A stretch of DNA of 22,540 nucleotides, taken from an uncultured Bacilli bacterium. Lineage in GTDB: Bacteria > Bacillota_I > Bacilli_A > RF39 > UBA660. The stretch covers positions 1 through 22,540 of the forward strand of contig CALVKK010000005.1 in the NCBI GenBank assembly GCA_944332645.1. Reading direction: 5' to 3'. The notes beneath the pieces are model-generated. The model made no database searches and was not told the origin of the DNA. It saw nothing but the letters and a program-made list of their open reading frames with translations. Position numbers and translations under genes: made by a program. Positions 6,848-14,371 of the stretch are shown one piece after another. How positions within the stretch are numbered: the stretch's first letter is position 1; each line of letters begins with the position of its first letter.

Positions 6848-7708
6848 AATTAAGTTTTCAGTTTTAAATAAAAGATCCATTTTTTTACCAATTTCTCTTG
6901 TCATTTCATAGACACTTTTGTCAAAATCAAGTTTATCTGGCAACGCAATTAAAATAAATAGTAACTTTCGTTCATCTTTTTGTAAAGGATAACTTTGTTC
7001 GTAGTATTTTAAGATCTCGGAAAAGTCATAATCTAAAGCATGATGTTTATACAAGATGTAAAGATCAAAAATAGGAATGCCAATTCGAGATTTATCCCAA
7101 CTTATTAAATAACTGCTATCATTTTTTAAAAAATGACTTAAATCTAGATTATTATGTAATACGACAACTCGTTGTTTAGTTTTTTCTTTAACCAGTTCAT
7201 ACCAATTTTCTACTTCGTAAGTGCAAAAATTCAAAGCATTAAAAATACGTGATATATTACGAGCCAACAAATATTCACTTGGGCTCATATACACATGTGT
7301 ATCGATAAGAGTAATAATGTCTGTATAATAACTATTTAAATAATCAATATTATTTTTAATGTCTTCATAAATTTGTTTATAATCGGCAAAATCTACTTCT
7401 TTATAATGAGTTGTTTTATTATGTAATAAACTGACCAAAGATATTAAATCTAACATTTTTTGTTCATTTGGATAATCTATATCTTCAATATATTCAATAA
7501 TATCATAATCTTCATTTTCTTCATTGACAATTTTAGGATAATAATTAAAACTTCGTGATTTTAAATAGTCAAAGATTTTTTTATTTTTATTATTTTTTTT
7601 TACTACAAAACGCCCCATCTGTGTATCAACGATAGTTGCTTTGCCAGTAGTTGTATAGCGATGGGGTTTTATTTCATACTTTTTTAAAATTTCGTTAATT
7701 TGCTTCAT
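6818..7708 (-). CDS. ysxE: YsxE/CotS-like spore-coat protein with kinase fold, probably inactive
   Basis: 296 residues with the layout of aminoglycoside-phosphotransferase-like spore-coat proteins (CotS, CotI, YutH, YsxE). The N-lobe contains GRFVVKK (32-38, nucleotide lysine) and DYDIIEYIEDI (hinge). The catalytic loop, normally HGDLHxxN, reads HNNLDLSH (185-192), and the metal-site IDW reads ISWD (202-205), so both key aspartates are lost or displaced. The later GIPIFDLYILYK matches the conserved GxPxxDLxxL segment. The gene overlaps the SpoVID-like gene by 14 bases; spoVID and ysxE are adjacent in Bacillus subtilis, which is the strongest support for the name. A role in spore-coat assembly is inferred from that context; the substrate, if any, is unknown. 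Confidence 0.75.
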   Translation of the reverse strand: MKQINEILKKYEIKPHRYTTTGKATIVDTQMGRFVVKKNNKNKKIFDYLKSRSFNYYPKIVNEENEDYDIIEYIEDIDYPNEQKMLDLISLVSLLHNKTTHYKEVDFADYKQIYEDIKNNIDYLNSYYTDIITLIDTHVYMSPSEYLLARNISRIFNALNFCTYEVENWYELVKEKTKQRVVVLHNNLDLSHFLKNDSSYLISWDKSRIGIPIFDLYILYKHHALDYDFSEILKYYEQSYPLQKDERKLLFILIALPDKLDFDKSVYEMTREIGKKMDLLFKTENLISPYYTKQDI

Positions 7709-8339
7709 AAACTGATGGAATAATTAGTTTGTCGCCTATTTTAATATCACTGATATCATTATATTGTTCTAACATTTCTTTAGTTATGTTATATTTTAAA
7801 ACAATACTTTCGATTGTATCATTTTCTTTTACAATGCATACCTTGTAAGTCGCATATGTCTCATTTGAATCATCAAAACTTTCAAATAATGACTTGACAT
7901 CATCTGTATCTATTCTTGACATGTCATCATTTTGACTAGCAACCTCTTGTGTTTGCTCGACTGAACCCACTACTTTTTCTATTTTTTCTTCTTCATATTT
8001 AAATGGTGGTTGAGTTTCTTCTTCTAAATTATCTAATCCAATTTCGATATTAACGCTTAATAAATTGTTATTGACTACTTCATAATAAAAATCGTCAATA
8101 TTAATAGTCATATTATCCAATTTATAACGTCCACCAATTTCGATATTAACAGGAATAGTATAATTAAATTCTTCTGTATTAACACTAGTATCATTTATTT
8201 TATAACTACCGCTTATCGTTAAATCACCTTTAATTGTTCTGTCTTCTAAATTTAATTCATGATCTAAGGCAATACTTGTTATCTCGGCTACATTAGTTTT
8301 GAAAGCTAAGTCCTTTTTTAAAGGTACAATTTTTTTCAT
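7695..8339 (-). CDS. spoVID: SpoVID-like spore envelope protein (N-domain + LysM)
   Basis: 214 residues. The N-terminal ~108 residues match the conserved SpoVID/SipL N-domain in character (EITSIALDHELNLEDRTIKGDLTISGSYK, beta-rich). An acidic linker follows (109-160, EEETQPPFKYEEEKIEKVV...), then one C-terminal LysM domain (about 163-210, KVCIVKENDTIESIVLKYNITKEMLEQYND...GDKLIIP). SpoVID coats the forespore by binding SpoIVA and recruiting coat proteins, and its LysM contributes to encasement. It is much shorter than Bacillus SpoVID (575 residues), mainly in the linker. There is no signal peptide, as expected for a mother-cell cytoplasmic protein. GGAGGAG precedes the ATG, and a CATATAAT -10 lies just upstream. 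The partner YsxE-like gene overlaps its end. Confidence 0.78.
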   Translation of the reverse strand: MKKIVPLKKDLAFKTNVAEITSIALDHELNLEDRTIKGDLTISGSYKINDTSVNTEEFNYTIPVNIEIGGRYKLDNMTINIDDFYYEVVNNNLLSVNIEIGLDNLEEETQPPFKYEEEKIEKVVGSVEQTQEVASQNDDMSRIDTDDVKSLFESFDDSNETYATYKVCIVKENDTIESIVLKYNITKEMLEQYNDISDIKIGDKLIIPSVYEAN

Positions 8340-8356
8340 AACATCTCCTCCAATAA

Positions 8357-8384
8357 ATTATATGAAAAAAAAGAACTTTTATTC
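8357..8384 (-). promoter_or_regulatory. Possible sigma-E-type promoter of the spoVID-ysxE pair
   Basis: Minus strand CATATAAT (8357-8364) resembles the sigma-E -10, with GAATAAA 13 bases upstream resembling the -35 (kmATAtt). CATATAATTTATT recurs exactly before the deacetylase-like gene at 12422. A sigma-A -10 (TATAAT) reading is also possible. Confidence 0.4.
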
Positions 8385-8391
8385 TTTCCTT

Positions 8392-8438
8392 AAATTAAAA
8401 TTTAACTATACCTGAAGATAAAATTGAAATTTTAATTT
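8392..8438. repeat. 12-bp all-A/T inverted repeat in the gap before spoVID
   Basis: AAATTAAAATTT (8392-8403) and AAATTTTAATTT (8427-8438) are perfect reverse complements with 23 bases between. No T-run follows on the minus strand, so it is a poor terminator. In AT-rich DNA it may be chance. Confidence 0.4.
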
Positions 8439-8450
8439 GACAAAAAAATT

Positions 8451-9170
8451 TTAGATCTTTTTCAACATTTTGTTAAAATAATTAGTATTTCTTCGAATGA
8501 ACTTTTTTTCAAGTTGTGTATGATGTGATTTGTTCATTTTACACTTCATGTTTTCATCAACTATCTTTTTGACTCTTCTCTTAAATGTTTCATTTTTTAA
8601 TATTTCAGGATATTCATTTAATATCGCATTTAAACTGTTAAAATAAAACATATCAGTTACAAACATCGGAACACTTTCTTCAAATTCATTTTCTTTCATT
8701 ATGTCACAATGATAGGATAAGATTACATAATCATTTCCTAAAGATTGTTCAACTATACTTTTATATAATTCATATTCATCTAAAGATACATTTTTCTTAA
8801 AATCAAAGCGTTTAACAATTTCATCAAGATAGTAATCTATATTGTCATCATCGATGGTTGCATTTAAATTAATGATAGTATCATTGAATAAATGATTAAT
8901 TTTATATTTTATATCATCTTTAAAATTATTATTTTGTTTAATATAGGCTATTATTCGATATGCCTTATCCTTTACCTCTGGATTTAAAAATCTATGTTCT
9001 TCAATAAATACATTTAAATAACTAGCTAAAGTTATAGCAAAATTAGGATTCAAAATACTATTATCAAATGAATGATTTTCAAATATTTTTGAAAAAGCTA
9101 AATCATTATGTAAAATAAATTGAACATACTTAACTTGAATATAATCATTTAAATAATTATCATTTGTCAT
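8451..9170 (-). CDS. Unrecognised 239-residue protein, overlapping lon
   Basis: No family is recognised. The protein is highly charged and rich in Asn, Asp, Lys and aromatic residues, with no signal peptide, membrane helix, P-loop or metal motif. Predicted helices dominate: residues 8-100 and 120-225 read as amphipathic helix pairs (for example KDKAYRIIAYIKQNNNFKDDIKYKINHLFND), and the C-terminus is basic (SHHTQLEKKFIRRNTNYFNKMLKKI). AGGTG seven bases before the ATG supports the start, which lies 11 bases inside the lon 3' end, so translation is coupled to lon. In Bacillus the gene after lonA is the GTPase ysxC/engB; this protein has no GTPase motif and is not a divergent copy. An adaptor or substrate of Lon is conceivable but unsupported. 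Confidence 0.85.
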   Translation of the reverse strand: MTNDNYLNDYIQVKYVQFILHNDLAFSKIFENHSFDNSILNPNFAITLASYLNVFIEEHRFLNPEVKDKAYRIIAYIKQNNNFKDDIKYKINHLFNDTIINLNATIDDDNIDYYLDEIVKRFDFKKNVSLDEYELYKSIVEQSLGNDYVILSYHCDIMKENEFEESVPMFVTDMFYFNSLNAILNEYPEILKNETFKRRVKKIVDENMKCKMNKSHHTQLEKKFIRRNTNYFNKMLKKI

Positions 9171-11460
9171 TTATAAACACCTCGTATACTTCTTTAAAAT
9201 TTTTTACTTTAATGAAATTTATTTTTTCCTTAACCTCGTTTGGTAATTCTATTAAATCATTCTCATTATCACTCGGAATAATGATGGTCTTAATACCACT
9301 TCTTAATGCACCAATGGTTTTTTCTTTTAGACCACCAATAGCTAATACATTCCCTCTTAATGTAATCTCTCCGGTTAACGCTAAATTACTAGAGATTTTT
9401 TTGTTTGTTACAGCACTTAAGATGGCTAAAGTTAAAGCGATTCCAGCACTAGGACCATCTTTTTTGATTGCACCTTCAGGAACGTGAATATGAATGTCAT
9501 TATCGATTAATTTAGCATAATTTATGTTGTATTTTTGATAATTTGATTTTAAATAGCTAAGTGCGATTGAAGCGCTTTCTTTCATTACATCACCCAAACT
9601 ACCAGTTAAAATTAATTGTCCTTTGCCCTTAAAGTAATTTACTTCAATCGGTAAAATATCACCACCATATATCGTGTAAGCCAACCCATTGACTACACCA
9701 ATTTGTGATTTTGCTTTTAGATTATATTTATATTTTTGTTTACCTAAATATCTATCTAAAACCTTTTCATCAATGTTAATTTTGTTTATCTTAATGTTAT
9801 TTACTAATATCTGTGTTACTACTTTGCGAATGATTTTGTCTAACTGCCTTTCTAACTCTCTTACCCCTGCTTCTTTGGTATAATTTCTGATTATTTTTAA
9901 AATAACGTCATCTTTGATTGTAATAAAATCTGATCGTAGACCATTTTTAGCGATTATTTTCGGCAGTAGATGCTTAGTTGCTATATCTAACTTTTCAAAT
10001 TCAGTATAACCTGATACATCAATTATTTCTAAACGATCTTTTAAAGCTTCAGGAATATTTTCAATGTAATTAGCAGTCAAAACAAATAAAACATTGGATA
10101 GATCAAATTCTTCTTCTATATAGTTATCACTAAAATATTTATTTTGTTCAGGATCTAAAACACTTAATAAACTGCTAGTTGGATCACCTTTATAATCACT
10201 ACTCATTTTATCAATTTCATCGATTAAAAATAATGGATTTGAACTTTTTGCTTTCTTCATTGAACTAATAATCCGACCGGGACTTGCCCCAATATAAGTT
10301 TTACGATGACCAATAATTTCAGCTTCATCTCTAATTCCACCAACTGTTATTTTGACAAAATTGCGATTAATTGATTGCGCGATACTAAAAGCCAAACTTG
10401 TTTTTCCAACACCAGGTGGTCCAACTAAACAAATAATTGGACTTTTAGCATCCTTGCTCATTTGTTTAACCGCTAAGTATTCAATTATACGTTGTTTAAC
10501 TTCTTCTAAACCATAATGAGATTCATCTAAAATTTTTCTTACTTGTTTTAAATCTTTGTTATCTTCAGTAAAACTATTCCAAGGTAAAGCAATTAACCAT
10601 TCAATATAATCTCTTATTATACTAGTTTCAGGTGATGCACTAATTGATGTTTCATATCTTTTTAATTCAAGCAACAAGCGTTCTTTTACTTTTGGTGGGC
10701 AATTTATTTCATCTATTTTTTTTCTTAAATTGTCAATTTCATTTTCTTTATTTAGAGTATCGCCCAACTCTTCCTTTATTATCTTCATTTTTTCACGCAA
10801 TAAAAACTCTTTTTGCGTATCATCCATTTCTTTTTTTACTCGCATATCAAGATTTCGTTCAATTTTAAATATTTCTTTTTCTTGATAAATGTCTTGTAAT
10901 AGCATCTCTCCTCTTTTAAGGGGGTCAATACTATTTAAGTATTCAAGAATTCTATCCTTTGATGAAATTAAAGTAGGAACGACAATATCCGTTAATCTAT
11001 CTAGACTTTTTTCATTTTCAATTAAAGAAATTATACTGTTACTAATATACGGAATATTTTTAGTATAGCTTTTAATCTCTTTTATCAATTTATTAATTAT
11101 TATTTGTTCATTATCAATTTGTTTTAATTTTATTTCACATACGATAGATTCAAGTGGTTCTTGTATTTTGGTAGGATTCAAAAATTCTAAAGTTTTAACC
11201 CTTCTTAACCCCACTATATCAACACGAATATTGCCATTAGGTAATTTTATATTATTTTCTATTTTTGATAAAACTCCAATTTTAGGTGTATTAGAAGAAC
11301 TATATTCACTAACTACTAATATATATCCATTGTGAAATAATAGCGACATATCAATGACGTTAGTATCAGTATCTTTATTATTAAATTCTAATTTTAAAGT
11401 GTTTTGTGGCAGTAAAACTATTCCTTTTAAAAGGATAACTGGCAAATTGTATTTATCCAT
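9160..11460 (-). CDS. lon: ATP-dependent protease Lon (LonA)
   Basis: 766 residues, typical of LonA. Start ATG 11460 (MDKYNLPVILLKG) is preferred over an in-frame GTG at 11469, because AAGGAA is correctly spaced only for the ATG. The order is: N-terminal substrate-binding domain (about 1-190), a charged helical linker, AAA+ module with Walker A GPPGVGKTS, Walker B PLFLIDEIDKM, sensor and arginine residues, then the protease domain with catalytic Ser in KDGPSAGIALT and Lys in GGLKEKTIGALRSG. It degrades misfolded and regulatory proteins in the cytoplasm. Its own promoter is clear. In Bacillus lonA lies upstream of the hem genes and spoVID-ysxE; here the same order is compacted to lon, one unknown gene, spoVID, ysxE. 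Confidence 0.97.
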   Translation of the reverse strand: MDKYNLPVILLKGIVLLPQNTLKLEFNNKDTDTNVIDMSLLFHNGYILVVSEYSSSNTPKIGVLSKIENNIKLPNGNIRVDIVGLRRVKTLEFLNPTKIQEPLESIVCEIKLKQIDNEQIIINKLIKEIKSYTKNIPYISNSIISLIENEKSLDRLTDIVVPTLISSKDRILEYLNSIDPLKRGEMLLQDIYQEKEIFKIERNLDMRVKKEMDDTQKEFLLREKMKIIKEELGDTLNKENEIDNLRKKIDEINCPPKVKERLLLELKRYETSISASPETSIIRDYIEWLIALPWNSFTEDNKDLKQVRKILDESHYGLEEVKQRIIEYLAVKQMSKDAKSPIICLVGPPGVGKTSLAFSIAQSINRNFVKITVGGIRDEAEIIGHRKTYIGASPGRIISSMKKAKSSNPLFLIDEIDKMSSDYKGDPTSSLLSVLDPEQNKYFSDNYIEEEFDLSNVLFVLTANYIENIPEALKDRLEIIDVSGYTEFEKLDIATKHLLPKIIAKNGLRSDFITIKDDVILKIIRNYTKEAGVRELERQLDKIIRKVVTQILVNNIKINKINIDEKVLDRYLGKQKYKYNLKAKSQIGVVNGLAYTIYGGDILPIEVNYFKGKGQLILTGSLGDVMKESASIALSYLKSNYQKYNINYAKLIDNDIHIHVPEGAIKKDGPSAGIALTLAILSAVTNKKISSNLALTGEITLRGNVLAIGGLKEKTIGALRSGIKTIIIPSDNENDLIELPNEVKEKINFIKVKNFKEVYEVFINDK

Positions 11461-11490
11461 TTCGGTCACTTCCTTTAAAATATGTTACTT

Positions 11491-11518
11491 ATTATAGCAT
11501 ATTTTAAATTTTTGTCTA
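11491..11518 (-). promoter_or_regulatory. Sigma-A promoter of lon
   Basis: Minus strand: TAGACA (11513-11518), 16 bases, TATAAT (11491-11496) with the extended element TGC before it. It starts directly after the terminator T-run of the upstream gene. No CtsR or CIRCE heat-shock operator was seen. Confidence 0.8.
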
Positions 11519-11525
11519 CAAAAAA

Positions 11526-11543
11526 ATTGCAATATATTGCAAT
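11526..11543 (-). terminator. Palindromic terminator after the deacetylase-like gene
   Basis: An exact 18-bp palindrome (ATTGCAAT AT ATTGCAAT) is followed on the minus strand by seven T residues. It lies 34 bases past the stop at 11577 and abuts the lon -35. An operator role is an alternative because it is a perfect dyad next to a promoter. Confidence 0.6.
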
Positions 11544-11546
11544 CTA

Positions 11547-11571
11547 TTATTAATGAGCGACGAATTAATAA
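11547..11571. repeat. Second hairpin between the deacetylase-like gene and lon
   Basis: TTATTAAT (11547-11554) and ATTAATAA (11564-11571) pair around the 9-base loop GAGCGACGA. On the plus strand it is followed by TTTTC. It lies just past the stop at 11577 on the minus strand, in tandem with the palindrome. Confidence 0.45.
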
Positions 11572-11576
11572 TTTTC

Positions 11577-12422
11577 TTACTCATTTAATAAGTCCGCCAA
11601 GGTAACAATTTTTAAGTCTTTAGAGTGTATGTACTCAATAATAAGTGGAAGTTCGTTATTCAACTGATTGTTTATTTTCACCGATATGATACTACCATTA
11701 GTTATATTTTGTTTAATGGCAATTAAAGGATTATTATCAACCACCAAATTAGGTTTGATTGTATAACTACGGTTATTTTTACAAATGTTTAAAGTTTCTT
11801 CATCTTCGGTTTCAACATAACAATAAGTTGCATTTTGGTTGCCAATCTTGGTAACTATTGTATTCATCCAACTGACACCTGATGTATTATATTGATAATT
11901 GTAACCCAAATTACCAATAACATTGCCATCTTCAATTAAATTAGTTATTTTTTCATTGTTTTGTTCAAACCAATTACCATCGATATAAAACGTAACTTTT
12001 ATATCATACTTTCTCAAAGCAGAAACCACCTTATCAATATTAGTTTTATTTTCCACTAAAAATAATAAACTGACCTCTTTTTTGTTTTTGTTACCACTTA
12101 TTATATATTTATCATAAACAGCATTAACACTAACTTTGGGTTTTATATCTTCATATACTAATAAATTACTATTAAAAGTATCTACTTTTTTCATCTTTTT
12201 GTAACTACTTTTAACATCAATTTGACTACCTGAAACACCTGGAATAATTGTATTACCATCGATAATTGCATCAATCGCTTCTACTCTATATTGTTCTTCT
12301 ATTTGCTCGATTTGTTTTAAAAGATCGTCATTTTCTCTAATGACTGTGCTAATCTTTTCCGTATAAAAAAAGCTGAAACAAACTAAACTTATCAATCCGA
12401 TAACTTCAAATATTTTTTTCAA
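11577..12422 (-). CDS. NodB-deacetylase-like exported protein lacking catalytic residues
   Basis: 281 residues starting with TTG (12422), supported by AGGTGAT at the right distance. An N-terminal hydrophobic anchor or signal (about 5-20, VIGLISLVCFSFFY) is followed by a coiled segment (25-50). The C-terminal ~165 residues have the NodB fold pattern: KVTFYIDGNWFEQNNEKITNLIEDGNVIGNLGYNY aligns with the usual ATFFVxGxWxxxNPexxkrIxxxGHEIGNHxxxH. The zinc histidines are replaced (NH to NL, final H to Y), and the TFDDG stretch is replaced by LLFLVENKT, so the enzyme is very probably inactive and may be a binding or structural protein outside the membrane. It is transcribed alone, divergent from a coat-like gene and with a CATATAAT -10 shared with spoVID, so a sporulation role is possible but unproven. 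Confidence 0.8.
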   Translation of the reverse strand: MKKIFEVIGLISLVCFSFFYTEKISTVIRENDDLLKQIEQIEEQYRVEAIDAIIDGNTIIPGVSGSQIDVKSSYKKMKKVDTFNSNLLVYEDIKPKVSVNAVYDKYIISGNKNKKEVSLLFLVENKTNIDKVVSALRKYDIKVTFYIDGNWFEQNNEKITNLIEDGNVIGNLGYNYQYNTSGVSWMNTIVTKIGNQNATYCYVETEDEETLNICKNNRSYTIKPNLVVDNNPLIAIKQNITNGSIISVKINNQLNNELPLIIEYIHSKDLKIVTLADLLNE

Positions 12423-12432
12423 AATATCACCT

Positions 12433-12445
12433 AATAAATTATATG
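12433..12445 (-). promoter_or_regulatory. -10 element identical to that before spoVID
   Basis: Minus strand CATATAATTTATT, ten bases before the TTG start region, identical over 13 bases to 8352-8364 before the SpoVID-like gene. No convincing -35 is seen. Either a sporulation sigma -10 or a sigma-A TATAAT. Confidence 0.35.
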
Positions 12446-12463
12446 ATTATAATACTATATTTT

Positions 12464-12491
12464 CACCTTTTTAATCATTTTTCATAGTATA
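12464..12491 (+). promoter_or_regulatory. Possible sigma-K-type promoter of the Pro/Tyr-rich gene
   Basis: CACC (12464-12467), 15 bases, then CATAGTATA (12483-12491), matching mACm-N~16-CATAnnnTA. The predicted start would lie at the AAAGGAG ribosome site (12497-12503), leaving a very short leader. Confidence 0.4.
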
Positions 12492-12510
12492 AAATGAAAG
12501 GAGTAACACT

Positions 12511-12741
12511 ATGTGTCAAAATGTACCTATGAATTATCAAAATACATCTATGAACTATCAAGTTCATCCAAAATATCCAAACGATGATAGATTTGTTGGT
12601 GGTTTTGTCTTTCCATTTCTATTAGGTGGCGTAACAGGAGCTGCATTAGCACCAAATTTCTGGAGACCTCCATACAATCGACCAGTGTACCCATATCCAC
12701 CTTATCCTTACTACCCACCTTATGGTCCATATTACCGTTAA
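12511..12741 (+). CDS. Small Pro/Tyr-rich protein, coat-like
   Basis: 76 residues with a strongly biased composition. The N-terminus repeats a short phrase (NVPMNYQNTSMNYQVHP), the centre is a glycine-rich hydrophobic stretch (about 29-49, VGGFVFPFLLGGVTGAALAP), and the tail is PPY/YPYPP repeats ending in PPYGPYYR. AAAGGAG seven bases before the ATG and a clear terminator after the stop support it as a real gene. Pro/Tyr-rich tails and such a Gly-rich patch are seen in small spore-coat or surface proteins of Firmicutes. With the sigma-K-like promoter a coat role is reasonable, but no family is certain. A reading frame on the other strand (12548-12787) lacks this support. Confidence 0.75.
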   Translation: MCQNVPMNYQNTSMNYQVHPKYPNDDRFVGGFVFPFLLGGVTGAALAPNFWRPPYNRPVYPYPPYPYYPPYGPYYR

Positions 12742-12761
12742 AACTAGAGCAATTTAGTTTT
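12740..12761 (+). terminator. Terminator of the Pro/Tyr-rich gene
   Basis: AAAACTA (12740-12746) pairs with TAGTTTT (12755-12761) around an 8-base loop, and is followed by TTATAA. It overlaps the stop codon TAA (12739-12741). Confidence 0.65.
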
Positions 12762-12773
12762 TTATAAACATTA

Positions 12774-12799
12774 AAAATAGACCACAAATGGTCTATTTT
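12774..12799 (-). terminator. Terminator of rny
   Basis: AAAATAGACCA and TGGTCTATTTT form an 11-bp perfect stem with a 4-base loop, followed on the minus strand by T and AATG. The rny stop TAG (12793-12795) lies inside the stem. Confidence 0.85.
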
Positions 12800-14346
12800 G
12801 CTTCTTCTTGTGCTCTGGTTTCTCTAATTACAATAACCTTAATAGTCCCTGGATATTGTAGTGTTTCTTCAATTTTATTTTTAATGTCACGAGCAACTTT
12901 GTAACTAGTTGCATCATCGATTTTTTCTGGTTTAACAATAACTCGTAATTCTCGACCAGCTTGCATTGCATAAGATTTTTCAACACCAGGAATTTCATTA
13001 CCGATCTTTTCTAATTCCTGTAATCTTTGAACATAGTTTTCTAATGAATCGTTTCTAGCACCAGGGCGTGATGCTGATAACGCATCTGCAATGGCAACTA
13101 AAACTGATATAACGTTGTCCGCTCCTTTATCGCCATGATGGGACTCAATCGCGTTGATTACAACATCACTTTCTTTGTATTTTTTAGCTAAAGAGACTCC
13201 TAATTCAACGTGCGAACCTTCAACTTCATGATCGATAGCCTTACCAATATCATGAAACAATCCAGCTCTTTTTGCCAATCCAACATTTTCTCCTAATTCT
13301 CCCGCCATAATACCTGCTAAATGAGCAACTTCAATTGAGTGACGTAAAGCATTTTGACCAAAACTTGTTCTAAAATGTAACTTACCCAATAATTCTTGCA
13401 ATTCTGGATCCACTTTAGTAATACCTAGCTCGAATAAAGCATCTTCACCGTATTCCAATAGTTTGGCTTTCATTTCTTTAGCTGTCTTATCATAAATTTC
13501 TTCGATACGGCCTGGATGAATTCGTCCATCTTTGATTAAAGCTTCAATGGTTACCCGAGCAATTTCCCTGCGATAAGGATCGAAACTAGATAGGACTATC
13601 GCTTCTGGAGTATCATCAATAATTAAATCAACACCAGTAACCGCTTCGATTGATCTGATATTTCTTCCTTCTCGGCCGATTAATCGACCTTTCATATCAT
13701 CACTTGGTAAACTGACAACGGTAACAGTTTGATCACTAGCAACATCACCAGCATATTTTTGCATTGAAGCGACTAATAAACTCTTGGCCTTACGATCAAC
13801 TTCTAGTTTAGCCTCTATTTCTCTATCTTTAATATAAGCTGCAATCTCTAAGTTCATCATCTCTTCAACTTTTTTTAATACTAATTGCCTAGCTTCATTT
13901 TTAGAATAACCGGCAATTTTTTCTAATAATTCGACTTGCTGTTTTTTTATTTCCTCCACTTTATCTTGTTCTTTTTGAATTTCTCTTTGTTTATTTACTA
14001 AATTATTTTCTTTTTCTTCTAACATTTGTTCACGATTCTGCAAAGTTTGATCTCTTTTATCAATATTATTTTCACGTAAAAGAAGTCGATCCTCTGATTC
14101 TTTAATTTCTTGCTTTTTATCTTTGATTTCTTTTTCTACTTCTAATTTTAACTTATGAGCCTCTTCTTTAGCATCTAACAAATAATTTCTTTTTATTTTG
14201 TCTGCTTCTTTATTTGCTTTATCGATAATGGATTCTGCTTTCTTACCAGACATATTTATTTTTATATAATTTAGTACGATCATTCCTATGATCCCGACAA
14301 AAAGTCCCAATATTACAAATAAAATGGAGAGCATAATATTATCCAT
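12793..14346 (-). CDS. rny: Ribonuclease Y
   Basis: 517 residues, the normal length. Parts in order: N-terminal membrane anchor (5-27), long charged coiled coil (about 34-155), KH RNA-binding domain with the GREG loop (MKGRLIGREGRNIRSIEAVTGVD, 218-240), and an HD phosphohydrolase domain with ALRHSIEVAHLAG, the metal pair His365-Asp366 in LFHDIGKA, and NAIESHHGDKG. It is the membrane-bound endonuclease that starts mRNA decay in Firmicutes and processes polycistronic transcripts and riboswitch leaders, so the T-box and rnpB transcripts here are plausible substrates (inference). GGAGGTAA precedes the ATG. In Bacillus rny also follows recA, with a few genes between; here herA lies between them on the other strand. 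Confidence 0.97.
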   Translation of the reverse strand: MDNIMLSILFVILGLFVGIIGMIVLNYIKINMSGKKAESIIDKANKEADKIKRNYLLDAKEEAHKLKLEVEKEIKDKKQEIKESEDRLLLRENNIDKRDQTLQNREQMLEEKENNLVNKQREIQKEQDKVEEIKKQQVELLEKIAGYSKNEARQLVLKKVEEMMNLEIAAYIKDREIEAKLEVDRKAKSLLVASMQKYAGDVASDQTVTVVSLPSDDMKGRLIGREGRNIRSIEAVTGVDLIIDDTPEAIVLSSFDPYRREIARVTIEALIKDGRIHPGRIEEIYDKTAKEMKAKLLEYGEDALFELGITKVDPELQELLGKLHFRTSFGQNALRHSIEVAHLAGIMAGELGENVGLAKRAGLFHDIGKAIDHEVEGSHVELGVSLAKKYKESDVVINAIESHHGDKGADNVISVLVAIADALSASRPGARNDSLENYVQRLQELEKIGNEIPGVEKSYAMQAGRELRVIVKPEKIDDATSYKVARDIKNKIEETLQYPGTIKVIVIRETRAQEEAK

Positions 14347-14371
14347 ATATTACCTCCACTTTCTATATGTT

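Noticed and set aside
12548..12787. 79-residue reading frame on the minus strand opposite the Pro/Tyr-rich gene
   Set aside because: It has no convincing ribosome site, runs through the terminators of two genes, and is antisense to a frame with clear SD, promoter and biased composition.
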